64,000 bases of DNA, from NCBI GenBank assembly GCA_964507185.1, contig CAZDOY010000002.1, positions 1 to 64,000 of the forward strand, in the 5' to 3' direction. Shown piece after piece: positions 34,167-43,455 of this stretch (position 1 is its first letter; every line of letters begins with the position of its first letter). This stretch comes from CAVRTJ01 sp964507185. Lineage in GTDB: Bacteria; Acidobacteriota; UBA4820; DSQY01. The notes under the pieces were generated by a model. That model was not told the DNA's origin and searched no databases. It was given only the letters and a program-made list of their open reading frames with translations. Both the position numbers and the translations under genes were made by a program.

Positions 34167-35033
34167 TCAGTTTTGCACGAATCGTTTCAGGAGCGGAAGC
34201 AGCCTGTGGTAGGTCTCTTCCGGCCATTTGTCGCGTCTCGTGATGACGGCGTTGTCCAGGGCGTGCCTGCAGTGGCAGGAGCCGTCGGGTGGCGGCGCAT
34301 CGAGGACGGCTTGGACGACGGCCCGCGCATGGTCCGCGTTCTGCTTCAGGATCCTCAGGACGTCCTCGATCCTCACCGAATCGTGATCCGGGTGCCAGCA
34401 ATCGTAGTCCGTGATGAGGGCCATGGTGGCGTAGCAGATCTCGGCTTCCCTCGCGAGCTTGGCCTCCTGGAGGTTGGTCATGCCGATGACGTCCATGCCC
34501 CACGAGCGATAGAGGTTGCTTTCTGCGCGCGTCGAGAAGAGGGGCCCTTCCATGCAGAGGTAGGTGCCGCCTTCGTGAACCTCGAGATCCAGTGTGCGGC
34601 AGGCCTTTACGAGGCGTCGTCGAAGGTCAGGGCAGACGGGATCCGCAAAGCTCACGTGCGCCACGATACCGTCCCCGAAGAAGGTGTCGGGCCGGTGCCG
34701 CGTCCTGTCCACGAACTGGTCCGGAACCAGGATGTCCCCGGGCTTGTACTTCTGCTGGAGGCTCCCGACGGCCGATGCCGAAAGGACAGCCTGCGCACCC
34801 AGGATCTTGAAGCCGTATATGTTGGCCCTGAAGTTGATCTCCGAGGGCAGGATACGGTGCCCTTCGCCGTGTCTCGGCAGGAAGGCCACCGACCGCCCGG
34901 AAAGGGTTCCGAGCACGTAGGCGTCGGATGGTTCCCCGTAGGGCGTCCTGAGGGTGATCCGCTCGGACTGCTCAAAACCGGGCATTTCGTAGAGCCCGGA
35001 GCCGCCGATGATGCCGTATTCAACGTTTTCCAT
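34167..35033 (-). CDS. mtnP: S-methyl-5'-thioadenosine phosphorylase
   Basis: Splits methylthioadenosine (by-product of polyamine and SAM reactions) to adenine and methylthioribose-1-phosphate. 288 residues. PNP-family hexamer/trimer type: IIGGSGLYEMPGFE, LPRHGEGHRILPSEINFRANIYG, SASAVGSLQQKYKPGD, CMEGPLFSTRAES, GMTNLQEAKLAREAEICYATMALITDYDCW. Start ATG 35033 has GGAGG seven bases upstream; the longer frame to 35156 lacks similarity. First gene of a minus-strand series continuing to pfkB. Confidence 0.93.
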   Translation of the reverse strand: MENVEYGIIGGSGLYEMPGFEQSERITLRTPYGEPSDAYVLGTLSGRSVAFLPRHGEGHRILPSEINFRANIYGFKILGAQAVLSASAVGSLQQKYKPGDILVPDQFVDRTRHRPDTFFGDGIVAHVSFADPVCPDLRRRLVKACRTLDLEVHEGGTYLCMEGPLFSTRAESNLYRSWGMDVIGMTNLQEAKLAREAEICYATMALITDYDCWHPDHDSVRIEDVLRILKQNADHARAVVQAVLDAPPPDGSCHCRHALDNAVITRRDKWPEETYHRLLPLLKRFVQN

Positions 35034-35255
35034 GCTGGTGCCTCCGAATGCAAGAGAATACCATATCCGTGGCCATTTCGCCGCCCGGGATTGCAGAGCG
35101 AAACCAGCCATGCACCCGGGCGGAGACTTCCCTTGATCACTTACTCGCTCGATCACCCGATCACTTCACAGCTTGACAGCCCCCCGGCCGGTCCCTACAA
35201 TAGGCCCTCCCTTTTGGGAACATTCCCGGGATTCCAGACATTTTAGGAGGCCTTC

Positions 35256-37172
35256 ATGGGCGACAATCTCGTACAGAAGATTCTGAAAGAACACCTCGTG
35301 GACGGGGATCTGCACTCGGGCGACGAGATCGCCATCAAGGTCGACCAGACCTTGACGCAGGACGCCACCGGCACGATGGCCTACCTCCAGTTCGAGACCA
35401 TGGGCATTCCCAGGGTCAGGACAGAGAAATCCGTGTCCTACGTGGACCACAACACGCTCCAGGTGGGATTCGAAAACGCCGACGACCACCGCTATCTGCA
35501 GACGGTGGCGGCCCATTACGGCGTGTACTACAGCAAGGCCGGCAACGGCATCTGCCACCAGGTGCACGTCGAGAGGTTCGGGGCGCCCGGCAAGACGCTC
35601 CTCGGCTCCGACAGCCACACGCCCACAGGCGGGGGCATCGGCATGATAGCCATCGGCGTGGGCGGCCTGGACGTCGCGGTGGCCATGGGCGGAGGCGCCT
35701 TCTACATGCCCAGGCCTAGGGTCGTGAAGGTCAACCTCAGCGGGAAGTTCCAGCCCTTCGTGTCCGCCAAGGACGTGATCCTCAAGCTGCTTTCGATCAT
35801 GACCACCAAGGGCAACGTCGGCAAGATCGTGGAATACGCGGGCCCGGCCCTGGCGCACCTGTCCGTTCCGGAACGCGCCACCATTGCCAACATGGGCGCA
35901 GAGCTCGGCGTTACGACCTCCGTTTTTCCCAGCGACGAGCAGACATTGAGCTTCCTGAAGGCCCAGAACCGCGAGGCCGACTTCAAGCCTCTGGCCGCGG
36001 ACGGAGATGCCACGTACGACGAGGTCATAGAGATCGACCTCTCCCAGCTGGAACCCATGGTCGCCCAGCCGCACAGCCCCGACAACGTGGCCACGGTAGC
36101 CAGCCTGGAAGGACAGAGGGTGCACCAGGTCTGCATCGGGTCCTGCACGAACTCTTCGCTGCGCGACCTCACGGTGGTCGCCAGTATGCTGGACGGCAGG
36201 CACGTCCATCCGGACGTCGAACTCGTCATCGCGCCCGGATCCCGCCAGGTCGAGATGGAGGCTTCGGCACGGGGACTCATGACGATTTTCCTGAAGGCAG
36301 GCGCCCGGGTGGCTGAAACCGCCTGCGGCTTCTGCATAGGCTCCGGCCACGCGCCCGGTTCCGGGGAGGTCTCGGTCCGTTCCAACAACCGTAACTTCAA
36401 GGGCCGCTCCGGCACGGCCGACGCAAAGATTTTTCTCGCCAGTCCTGAAACGTGCGTCGCCTGCGCCCTCACGGGCACCTTCAAGGATCCCAGGAAGCTG
36501 GGTTTCGAGCCCGTGGCGTTCAACCTGCCAGAGTCGTTCGTGATCGACGACTCCATGGTCGTCGTCCCGCCCGAAGACGGCTCCGGGGTAGAGGTGATCC
36601 GTGGGCCGAACATCGGCGCGCCGCCGAAGACGGATCCCACCCCGGATCGCATCGAGAAGACCGTACTGCTGAAGGTCGGCGACAAGATCACCACAGACCA
36701 CATCATGCCGGCCGGGCAATACCTGAAGTATCGCTCGAACATCCCGCGCTACGCGGAGGTGGTCTTCATCGGCGTGGACCCCGAATTTGCCACGCGGGCA
36801 AAATCCATGGGCGGAGGTTTCGTGGTGGGCGGAGACTCATACGGACAGGGCTCTTCCCGGGAACACGCCGCCATCTGCCCCAGCTACCTGGGTGTAAAGG
36901 CCGTTTTCGCCAAGGCCATCGAACGCATCCACAAGGCCAATCTGGTCAATTTCGGCATCCTGCCGCTGGTATTCGTGGATCCTGCGGACTACGACAGGAT
37001 CGACCAGACCGACGCGCTCGTCATCGACGGGATTCACGCCGCCCTGGAAGGCGACAAGGTCCTCACAGTCAAGGACGCGACCAAGGGTTTTGACTTCAAG
37101 GTGAAGATCGACGTCAGCGACCGTCAGGCTCCCGTCCTGAAGGCCGGAGGCCGCCTGAACACCCTGGGGTAG
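35256..37172 (+). CDS. acn: aconitate hydratase (short, Aquifex/Geobacter type)
   Basis: 638 residues, much shorter than the about 890-residue AcnA/AcnB enzymes and matching the compact monomeric type of Aquifex and deltaproteobacteria. The [4Fe-4S] cysteines are in IGSCTNSS and CGFCIGSGHAPG; SDSHTPTGGGIGM and VGGDSYGQGSSREHAA are substrate loops. Acts in the TCA cycle (citrate to isocitrate); isopropylmalate or homoaconitate specificity is less likely because both large and swivel domains are in one chain. GGAGG lies upstream of the ATG. Divergent from mtnP. Confidence 0.93.
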   Translation: MGDNLVQKILKEHLVDGDLHSGDEIAIKVDQTLTQDATGTMAYLQFETMGIPRVRTEKSVSYVDHNTLQVGFENADDHRYLQTVAAHYGVYYSKAGNGICHQVHVERFGAPGKTLLGSDSHTPTGGGIGMIAIGVGGLDVAVAMGGGAFYMPRPRVVKVNLSGKFQPFVSAKDVILKLLSIMTTKGNVGKIVEYAGPALAHLSVPERATIANMGAELGVTTSVFPSDEQTLSFLKAQNREADFKPLAADGDATYDEVIEIDLSQLEPMVAQPHSPDNVATVASLEGQRVHQVCIGSCTNSSLRDLTVVASMLDGRHVHPDVELVIAPGSRQVEMEASARGLMTIFLKAGARVAETACGFCIGSGHAPGSGEVSVRSNNRNFKGRSGTADAKIFLASPETCVACALTGTFKDPRKLGFEPVAFNLPESFVIDDSMVVVPPEDGSGVEVIRGPNIGAPPKTDPTPDRIEKTVLLKVGDKITTDHIMPAGQYLKYRSNIPRYAEVVFIGVDPEFATRAKSMGGGFVVGGDSYGQGSSREHAAICPSYLGVKAVFAKAIERIHKANLVNFGILPLVFVDPADYDRIDQTDALVIDGIHAALEGDKVLTVKDATKGFDFKVKIDVSDRQAPVLKAGGRLNTLG

Positions 37173-37206
37173 CCAGGATCGCTGCCGCTTTCCCTCTTAC
37201 GCACGA

Positions 37207-37237
37207 ACGGCCGGGCACTCGCCCGGCCGTCTCTTTT
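37207..37237 (+). terminator. rho-independent terminator of the aconitase gene
   Basis: Perfect ten-base stem ACGGCCGGGC/GCCCGGCCGT (37207-37216, 37221-37230) with loop ACTC and a following CTCTTTT. Confidence 0.85.
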
Positions 37238-37395
37238 CTGGAATTGATCGTCGAGAACTGGGTGTTCCGTTATCGGGCGGTCCACAAGGTGAGGGAAGCG
37301 CCGAACCGTGAAGAGCCAAGATAGTCCGCAAACTTCCAGGGCCCTCAGGCCGTTCCCACACTTCGATCCCCCAATTCCCAGATCCCCTGCAGCCC

Positions 37396-38052
37396 TTACC
37401 CCTCGATGAACCTCGCGACGTCGGCGAGGGTATCTTCAGATATGTCCGAAAAGCCGAGGCCGTATCCGCGGGGCGGAGCGAGCCGGACGACAAGGGATTG
37501 GGCTGCCACGGCGCGGTCGCCTTCGGGGAGGGGAAGACCGAATCGCATGTCGAGCCTGTCTCCCAGCCGGAGCTGTTCGTAGGTATGCATGAAGATGCCC
37601 GAGGTGGATATATTGGCGACGGTGCCCATGGCCTCACGGTCGCCGATCCTGAAGCGGCACGGGCTGTCGACGGGCCTGCGGGAATCCAGCCTGACCTTGA
37701 GGGGAACGTGGCGCCTTATCGCGGACAGAAACACGCCCTCGTCCACCGGTTTCATGATGAACTCCTGCGCACCTGCTTTTCTTGCCACCTTCGTCAAGTC
37801 CCGTTCCGAAAGAAGGATGACCGGTATGCCCTGGACGGGCGGTTTTGATGCGGCCAGGGTGCGGGCCACTTCCAGGCCGTCCATTCCCGGCATCTCCACG
37901 TCGAGCACGATGAGGTCCGGCCGTTGGTTGCGTGCGACCTCCAGAGCCTCGGGTCCCGAAGATGCCGTGATCACCTGGCAGTCGGCGCGGCGAAGAAAGG
38001 TCTTCTCGAGCTCGATGAAGGTCTTCATGTGATCGGCTATCAGGAACTTCAT
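37396..38052 (-). CDS. response regulator with PilZ output domain
   Basis: A 218-residue two-domain protein. Residues 1-115 are a receiver with phosphoacceptor Asp in LIVLDVEMPGMDG, the Ser of LLSERD and Lys in IMKPVD. Residues about 118-215 are PilZ: RRHVPLKVRLDSRRP provides the RxxxR motif and NISTSGIFM the N-x-S-x-x-G motif, both intact, so c-di-GMP binding is likely. The protein would couple phosphorelay and second-messenger signals. No kinase gene adjoins it; it is separated from the DMT permease gene by 67 bases on the same strand. Confidence 0.88.
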   Translation of the reverse strand: MKFLIADHMKTFIELEKTFLRRADCQVITASSGPEALEVARNQRPDLIVLDVEMPGMDGLEVARTLAASKPPVQGIPVILLSERDLTKVARKAGAQEFIMKPVDEGVFLSAIRRHVPLKVRLDSRRPVDSPCRFRIGDREAMGTVANISTSGIFMHTYEQLRLGDRLDMRFGLPLPEGDRAVAAQSLVVRLAPPRGYGLGFSDISEDTLADVARFIEG

Positions 38053-38119
38053 AGGCGTATCCTCCCCTTACAGGATATACAATTTCAAAGAGCAGCGGGA
38101 AGCCCGGGGAGGCCGCAGG

Positions 38120-39076
38120 TCAGGAAGTCATGGCCGCCGCCTGCACCCTTTTCAGAGCCCTGTTCTCCGCCATCTGTCCCAGGAACATGCCTGCGACGAT
38201 GAGTCCGCCGCCAGCCAGTCCCCGCCAACCGAGGACTTCGCCGCCCACAAGGACGGCAAAGAAGCCCGCGAAGACAGGCTCCATAGTGAAGATGATCGCC
38301 GTTTGAATGGCGGACGTATAACGCTGGAAGGCCGTCTGGACGAAGTAGGCGAAGGCGGAGGCGAAGAGGGCCGTGATCACTATGGCCACGACCGCAGGGT
38401 AGGGGACGGGCAGCAACTTTCCGGCGCTGGGGATGGAGAAGAGCCAGGACAGCAGGGCGACGGTGGCAAGCTGGACCAGGACGAGGGCGGCGGTGTCGTA
38501 GCGCCGCGCCATGTGACCCGTCAGCAGGAGATGGATCGCGTAAACGGCCGCGCATATGAGGCTTAAAACGTCGCCGGGATTAACCCTCGAGAAGCCCGAT
38601 CCAAGTGAAAGAAGACCGAGCCCGAGGGTGGCCAGGATGACTGCGAGCCAGACGTCGGCCCTGGGCAGGCGTCTGCTTATGAGCGCGTGAAAGACCGGAG
38701 TCAGGACCACGAACAGCCCGGTAATAAACCCGCTGTGCGCGGCGCTCGTCCAGACCAGCCCAAAGCTCTGGAAAGCGTACCCGCCGAAAAGGGCCGTTCC
38801 CATGAAAAAACCGCCGAGAACGGTGTGCCTGTCCAACTTGTGAAGGCGGCTCAGAAGAAAGGGCGCCACCAGGAAGGTGGCCAGCGTGAAGCGCAAGGCA
38901 AGGAATAAGTAAACGGGATAGCACGCCACCGCGTCGTGGACGAGCAGGAAGCTGTATCCCCAGATGCCCGTGGTCAAGGTGAGCGCGGACAGGCTGATCC
39001 AGGGCGAGGGCCCCTTGGAACCCGATCCGAGAAATAGAATCCTGACCCTCTCCAGGCCGTGCGCGGCTTCACCCAT
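38120..39076 (-). CDS. EamA/DMT-family permease
   Basis: 318 residues with ten predicted membrane helices in two EamA repeats, the drug/metabolite transporter fold. First repeat begins LSALTLTTGIWGYSFLLVHD; second begins near WLAVILATLGLGLLSLG and ends in GWRGLAGGGLIVAGMFLGQM. Usually exports amino acids, nucleobases or drugs; the substrate cannot be predicted. Only a weak SD (TAGG) precedes ATG 39076. It lies behind the terminator of the aminotransferase gene. Confidence 0.88.
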   Translation of the reverse strand: MGEAAHGLERVRILFLGSGSKGPSPWISLSALTLTTGIWGYSFLLVHDAVACYPVYLFLALRFTLATFLVAPFLLSRLHKLDRHTVLGGFFMGTALFGGYAFQSFGLVWTSAAHSGFITGLFVVLTPVFHALISRRLPRADVWLAVILATLGLGLLSLGSGFSRVNPGDVLSLICAAVYAIHLLLTGHMARRYDTAALVLVQLATVALLSWLFSIPSAGKLLPVPYPAVVAIVITALFASAFAYFVQTAFQRYTSAIQTAIIFTMEPVFAGFFAVLVGGEVLGWRGLAGGGLIVAGMFLGQMAENRALKRVQAAAMTS

Positions 39077-39117
39077 GCCTACTCATTATATCCGGATCGC
39101 GGCGCGATCCGAGGCAC

Positions 39118-39148
39118 AAAAAAAAGGAGCCGCCGCTGAGGCGGCCCC
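39118..39148 (-). terminator. rho-independent terminator of rocD
   Basis: On the minus strand GGGGCCGCC-TCAGC-GGCGGCTCC (one mismatch) followed by eight or more T residues. Lies 35 bases after the ornithine aminotransferase stop. Confidence 0.85.
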
Positions 39149-39182
39149 TGGTTTATGCGGTATGACAAGATCCGAACGGCGG

Positions 39183-40388
39183 CTACGCCAGAACCTTGCC
39201 GATGATCTCCACGGCCCAGTCGATCTCCTCTTTCGTTATGACCAACGCCGGCGCAAAACGGATGACCTGTTCGTGTGTTTCCTTGGCCAAAATGCCGAAG
39301 GACATCAGCTTCTCGCAGAAAGGCCTCGCGGGGCCCGAGCTCTTCCTGATGACCACGCCTATGAGCAGTCCCTTGCCGCGAATTTCTTCAACGTGGGGGC
39401 TGTCGAGGGCCCTGAGCCGTTCAACGAAGTAGGCTCCCAGGTCTGCCGCCTGCTTGTCCAGCTTCTCGTCCACGAGGACGTCTAGCGCGGCGGAGGCGAC
39501 AGCAGCCCCGAGGGGATTGCCGCCGAAGGTGGACCCGTGATCACCCGGCTTAAAGACCGCCATGACCTCTTCCGAGGCGACAATGGCCGACACGGGGAAC
39601 ACCCCGCCGCCGAGGGCCTTGCCGAGGATCATCACGTCCGGCTTGACGGCTTCGTAGTCGCACGCGAACCACCGGCCCGTCCTGCAGAAGCCGGTCTGGA
39701 CCTCGTCGGCCATGAAGAGCACGTTGTTCTTTCTGCAGATGTCGGCGGCCTTCGTGAGAAAACCATGGGGCGGCACGACGACGCCTGCTTCGCCCTGGAT
39801 CGGTTCGACCAGAAATGCGCACGTGTAGGGCGTGATGGCTTTTTCCAGGGCGTCGGCATCCCCGTACGGAATGGTGATGAAGCCGGGCGTGAAAGGACCG
39901 AACCCGTCCTTGTACTGGGCTTCCGAGGAGAAGCTGATGATGGTCACGGTGCGTCCGTGGAAGTTGTCCGAGCAGACGACGATTTCCTGTCGCCCTTCGG
40001 GGATCTCCTTGACGTACCTGCCCCACTTCCGGGCCGCCTTGAGGGCCGTCTCGACGGCCTCCGCGCCCGTGTTCATGAGAAGAGCCTTAGGATAGCGCGT
40101 GATCTTGCAGAGCTTCTCGACCATGGGGCCGAACTGATCGTTGTGAAAGGCCCGCGATGTGAGCGTTACGCGGTCGGCCTGCGTCTTCAGCGCGTCGATG
40201 ATCCTCGGGTGGCGGTGCCCCTGGTTCACTGCCGAGTAGGCGGACAGGCAATCCATGTACTTCTTGTCGTCCACGTCCCATACCCACACCCGCTCGGCCT
40301 TGCTGATGACCACGGGAAGAGGATGGTAGTTGTTGGCGCTGAACTCCTCGGCCGTTTGGATATAATCGTGTGTCAGAGATGGCGTCAT
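39183..40388 (-). CDS. rocD: ornithine--oxo-acid aminotransferase
   Basis: PLP enzyme moving the delta-amino group of ornithine to 2-oxoglutarate. 401 residues, class III aminotransferase. NYHPLPVVISKAERVWVWDVDDKKYMDCLSAYSAVNQGH near the start is a RocD hallmark; MNTGAEAVETALKAARKWG, DEVQTGFCRTGRWFACDYE and the PLP Lys in ILGKALGGGVFPVSA follow, then DHGSTFGGNPLGAAV. Could serve arginine/ornithine breakdown or proline supply. CCGGAGGGTG precedes the ATG. Confidence 0.94.
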   Translation of the reverse strand: MTPSLTHDYIQTAEEFSANNYHPLPVVISKAERVWVWDVDDKKYMDCLSAYSAVNQGHRHPRIIDALKTQADRVTLTSRAFHNDQFGPMVEKLCKITRYPKALLMNTGAEAVETALKAARKWGRYVKEIPEGRQEIVVCSDNFHGRTVTIISFSSEAQYKDGFGPFTPGFITIPYGDADALEKAITPYTCAFLVEPIQGEAGVVVPPHGFLTKAADICRKNNVLFMADEVQTGFCRTGRWFACDYEAVKPDVMILGKALGGGVFPVSAIVASEEVMAVFKPGDHGSTFGGNPLGAAVASAALDVLVDEKLDKQAADLGAYFVERLRALDSPHVEEIRGKGLLIGVVIRKSSGPARPFCEKLMSFGILAKETHEQVIRFAPALVITKEEIDWAVEIIGKVLA

Positions 40389-40561
40389 GACACCCTCCGG
40401 TGCTGGATTGTGCCAGACGAGGCCCCAACGCGGAACGCAGGGGAACTTCCCGCCAGCAAAGAAATCAAAGGTAGCAAAAAGAAACGGCCCCGATCAAGGC
40501 CCTCCGCCGGCTCTTTTCGGGAGGGGGCGTGGTCACGCCACTCGCCTGAACGAGGGCGGAC

Positions 40562-42226
40562 TCAGAAGTCCACCACGTTGCCCACGACGATCTGGTAGTT
40601 GTCCACGCCCGGGCCCTTGACGAGCGGGACCGCGACGGTGAGCAGTATCACCCGCCCGAAGGCGCTCTTCATGTTGCCGAACCGGAAGCCCGCGCCGACG
40701 TCGGCGTAGGTCTTCCCCATGGTTCCGGTACGGAAATCGCGCAAACCGCCCACGTCCAGGTAAGCTACATACCCAACCTGCAGGAGTCCCCACAGGGACT
40801 TGGAAGTCACGAGCCTGTCCTCGAAGGACATCCTCCACCGCCTGTCGCCCGCCTTGAAGTGGTTGGGGTAGCCCCTCCAACCCTCGGAACCGCCGAGGTA
40901 GAGGTAATCCTCGGGATCGAGGCGGCTTCCGAGGGTGAGGTCGGCGTTGAAGACGAGGGTCTGGTGGCGGAGTCGCTGGTTGTAATAGGTGAAGATGGTC
41001 CGCATATAGAGATCGCGGAATTCCCCGTTCTCGCGGCGGCCGTGACCGGCGGCGCGCCACAGGATAAGGATGTCCTGTCCGGGAGCAAAGCCCTTTGAGA
41101 CAGTGAACGCAGAATAGGGAGCGTCGACCGTGCTGCCGAATGAGCGGGAGAAGTACCCCATCTTGAGGGTGGCGTCCCAGCCCAGGTTGTAGTCTTCCGT
41201 CCGCCCGATGGCCTCCAGGTTGTCGTAGGTGCCAAACTTGTCCTGGGCCAGTTCCCAGTTCATGAAGAGTCCCCTGAGGCGTCTGTTCTCAAGATCGGGC
41301 TCCGGGAGAAGGCCCTGGCGATAGGAAAAGAGCGCTCCGTAGAGATTCTGCATCGAGAGAAACTCGATACCCGCGCGCCGGACCGTCCGCCCGTTCCGGG
41401 CGTATTGCCAGGACGCGTACAGAGAGACTTCGTCTCGTATTGCCGGGAATGCGTAAACGGAATCGCCGTTGTTGTACAGCGTCTCCACATACTGGTAACG
41501 CGTGGCCAAGACGCCGGCCGACCACTTGGTTTCGAGCGCATAGAAGGGCCGTTCCAGGGCGAACAGCCTGGCCTTTCCGTCCGAGAGCTTCTTGTAGTTC
41601 GTCTTCAGGGTCCACCACGTTCCGAACAGGTGGGGGTCCGTGTAGGCGAGTTCGTCCGTCGTCCTCTCGTAATCCTTCTCGTGGCTGATGAGGACCTCCT
41701 TGCCGTAGCCGAGGAAGTTCACTTCGTCCACGCGGAACCGGTAGGCGGTCTGTCCGCCGACATGGTGCAGCTTTAGTCCTCCTTTGATGCTCCAAGCGTC
41801 GCGGACCTCGACCAGCGCGGTCACTCGTCCGTCGGAGGACACCACCGGGGTGATCTCTGCGTCCCGAATGAAGGAGAGAGCGCGAAGCAGGCGTTCGCTT
41901 TCATGGATGAGGCGCGCATCTACGCGGTCTCCCTTCCGGAAAAGAAGGGTCGCCCGGACCACCCTCGGGCGCGTCCTTATGTGGACGAAATTGGCCGCTC
42001 GGCCTATGAAATTGTCTTCCTCGGGCTTTCCGAGGTCGAAGACGTTACCGACGCGGATCTCGATGCCCGATATGACTGCGTGCTTCGCCTCGAGTTCCGC
42101 CCAGGAGGCGGATGTGGCGGCGGCGGTCGGCGTGCAGAGGGCCGTGCTTAGCAGGACGATGAGAATCCCGGCGAGCAGTTCGGCTGACTTGATTCGCGCG
42201 AGCGACCTAACTGAAGGCTGCGTCAG
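40562..42226 (-). CDS. BamA/TamA-like outer membrane protein, probable CTG start
   Basis: Omp85-superfamily barrel protein of about 554 residues. The C-terminal 350 residues form the barrel (many aromatic-ended strands, GGSEGWRGYPNHFKAGDRRW as the conserved lid-loop-like element, final VVGNVVDF). Reading the frame upstream of the first GTG (41962) shows a complete signal peptide (AELLAGILIVLLSTALC) and a POTRA-like domain ending in NFVHIRTRPRVVRATLLFRKGD. No ATG, GTG or TTG occurs there; CTG 42226 has GAGGTG six bases upstream and follows the arnD stop by three bases in the same frame. Starting at 41962 would remove the export signal. Role in the Arn operon unknown. Confidence 0.75.
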   Translation of the reverse strand: MTQPSVRSLARIKSAELLAGILIVLLSTALCTPTAAATSASWAELEAKHAVISGIEIRVGNVFDLGKPEEDNFIGRAANFVHIRTRPRVVRATLLFRKGDRVDARLIHESERLLRALSFIRDAEITPVVSSDGRVTALVEVRDAWSIKGGLKLHHVGGQTAYRFRVDEVNFLGYGKEVLISHEKDYERTTDELAYTDPHLFGTWWTLKTNYKKLSDGKARLFALERPFYALETKWSAGVLATRYQYVETLYNNGDSVYAFPAIRDEVSLYASWQYARNGRTVRRAGIEFLSMQNLYGALFSYRQGLLPEPDLENRRLRGLFMNWELAQDKFGTYDNLEAIGRTEDYNLGWDATLKMGYFSRSFGSTVDAPYSAFTVSKGFAPGQDILILWRAAGHGRRENGEFRDLYMRTIFTYYNQRLRHQTLVFNADLTLGSRLDPEDYLYLGGSEGWRGYPNHFKAGDRRWRMSFEDRLVTSKSLWGLLQVGYVAYLDVGGLRDFRTGTMGKTYADVGAGFRFGNMKSAFGRVILLTVAVPLVKGPGVDNYQIVVGNVVDF

Positions 42227-42229
42227 AGC

Positions 42230-43315
42230 CTACACCTCGAAAAGCTGCATAGATACCATGCTTGCCCGTCCGTCCACCATGCCGTAGCTCATGGTGAAAG
42301 GTGCGAGTGGAGGATCGGCGGAAAGCCGTTCGGCCATGAGTTCGCGAAGGGGCATGACGCGCATGCCCGCGGCCCGGGCCTCGACCAGGAACGTCGCAAG
42401 GTCTTCGGCGTAAGGCCCGCCTTCAAGCTCGGCGTGAATCGTCAGCACGGGCCAGTGGGACTCGCGCGCCATCCGGAGGACCCGCCCGAAGAAGGAGGTT
42501 GCGTCGGAATCCGTTTCCCCCAAACCTTCGTCCAATGTAGGGAGAGTCGACGGCACTTGAGGCGTCTTCAGGGGGCGGCCCTCTATGAAGGGCAGAAAGG
42601 GCTCCAGGCCGCGGCAGTCGGAGCCGTAATCCAGTCCGAGAGACTCCTGATAGTCGAGGCTGTCGTTGGAACAAAACCAGGCAGGTGAGGCGTAAGTCTT
42701 TGGTTCTTCGCCGAATATGGAGACGAAGGCGTCTCGCCCCTTCTCGAGCTCCATGGCCGTGCGCTCATATGAGAATTTGTGCAGTCGGTCCTGCCAGGTT
42801 CGGTGGTCCCACGCATGGACCCCCGCTTCGTGGCCCTCGGCCACTATACGACGAGCGATGTCTGGAAACGCCGTGGCTATAGGGCGGGAAGGAAGCAGCG
42901 TCCCCGATAGAACGGTTCTCAACCCGTAAACTTTCGCGGCCCTCGTACGCAGCATTTTCTTGAGAAAGGCCGGATTCTTGAGCGCGTTCACTATCGCCTT
43001 ACCCGAGCGGTCCGGGCCGAAAGAAAGATAGAAGGTCCCCTTGACCTCTGCGTCCTTGAGCACCTGAAGGAGCCTCGGAACGCCGTCTCTCATCCCTTCG
43101 TGGGTGTCTACGTCGATCCGCAGGCCCAGGAGCGGTCCGCCCTTCGGTGCTGCTTCTTTCGGCGGTTTAAGCAGGTCGGTCCTGGTGGTTGCCTTTGCAG
43201 GTGTCGCCCGGTCTTTCCCCTTCATGGCTTGCCGCGCTTCGGGCGGTATGTCATAGATATTTCTATGATCCTTTTGGGAAGGTTGAAGTCCGAAAAGCCT
43301 TGAAAATAAGGACAT
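42230..43315 (-). CDS. arnD: ArnD-like polysaccharide deacetylase/deformylase
   Basis: A 361-residue protein with a polysaccharide-deacetylase (NodB) domain. GLRIDVDTHEGMRDGVPRLL gives the metal-binding Asp pair, HEAGVHAWDHRTWQDR the His motif, and FCSNDSLDYQ and ILTIHAELEGGPY-like segments match the ArnD deformylase that turns undecaprenyl-phosphate L-Ara4FN into Ara4N. An N-terminal extension of about 70 residues (Lys/Pro-rich) precedes the domain. ATG 43315 has GGGGAG at nine bases. Between the decarboxylase and the outer-membrane protein in the Arn operon. Confidence 0.88.
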   Translation of the reverse strand: MSLFSRLFGLQPSQKDHRNIYDIPPEARQAMKGKDRATPAKATTRTDLLKPPKEAAPKGGPLLGLRIDVDTHEGMRDGVPRLLQVLKDAEVKGTFYLSFGPDRSGKAIVNALKNPAFLKKMLRTRAAKVYGLRTVLSGTLLPSRPIATAFPDIARRIVAEGHEAGVHAWDHRTWQDRLHKFSYERTAMELEKGRDAFVSIFGEEPKTYASPAWFCSNDSLDYQESLGLDYGSDCRGLEPFLPFIEGRPLKTPQVPSTLPTLDEGLGETDSDATSFFGRVLRMARESHWPVLTIHAELEGGPYAEDLATFLVEARAAGMRVMPLRELMAERLSADPPLAPFTMSYGMVDGRASMVSMQLFEV

Positions 43316-43455
43316 AGAATCAGTCTCCCCGGCCCGCACGGGGGAGATACCGAAAACATCTCCACCGCATCGGGAACCTCCCCTCAGCTCACTTGTTGAC
43401 TACAGTATAGCAAAGGCGTCCTTGAGGCGCACGATTCAAAGACACTTCGGCCAAT

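Noticed and set aside
35166..36719. A 517-residue open frame opposite the aconitase gene
   Set aside because: It mirrors the GC-rich aconitase codons, shows no family motif, and aconitase on the other strand is unmistakable.
40470..40520. Possible terminator after the barrel gene
   Set aside because: The GGCC...GGCC pairing is only four bases and the T tract is interrupted, so I did not call it.
41889..41962. GTG 41962 as start of the barrel protein
   Set aside because: It would remove the signal peptide and most of the POTRA-like domain visible upstream in the same frame.
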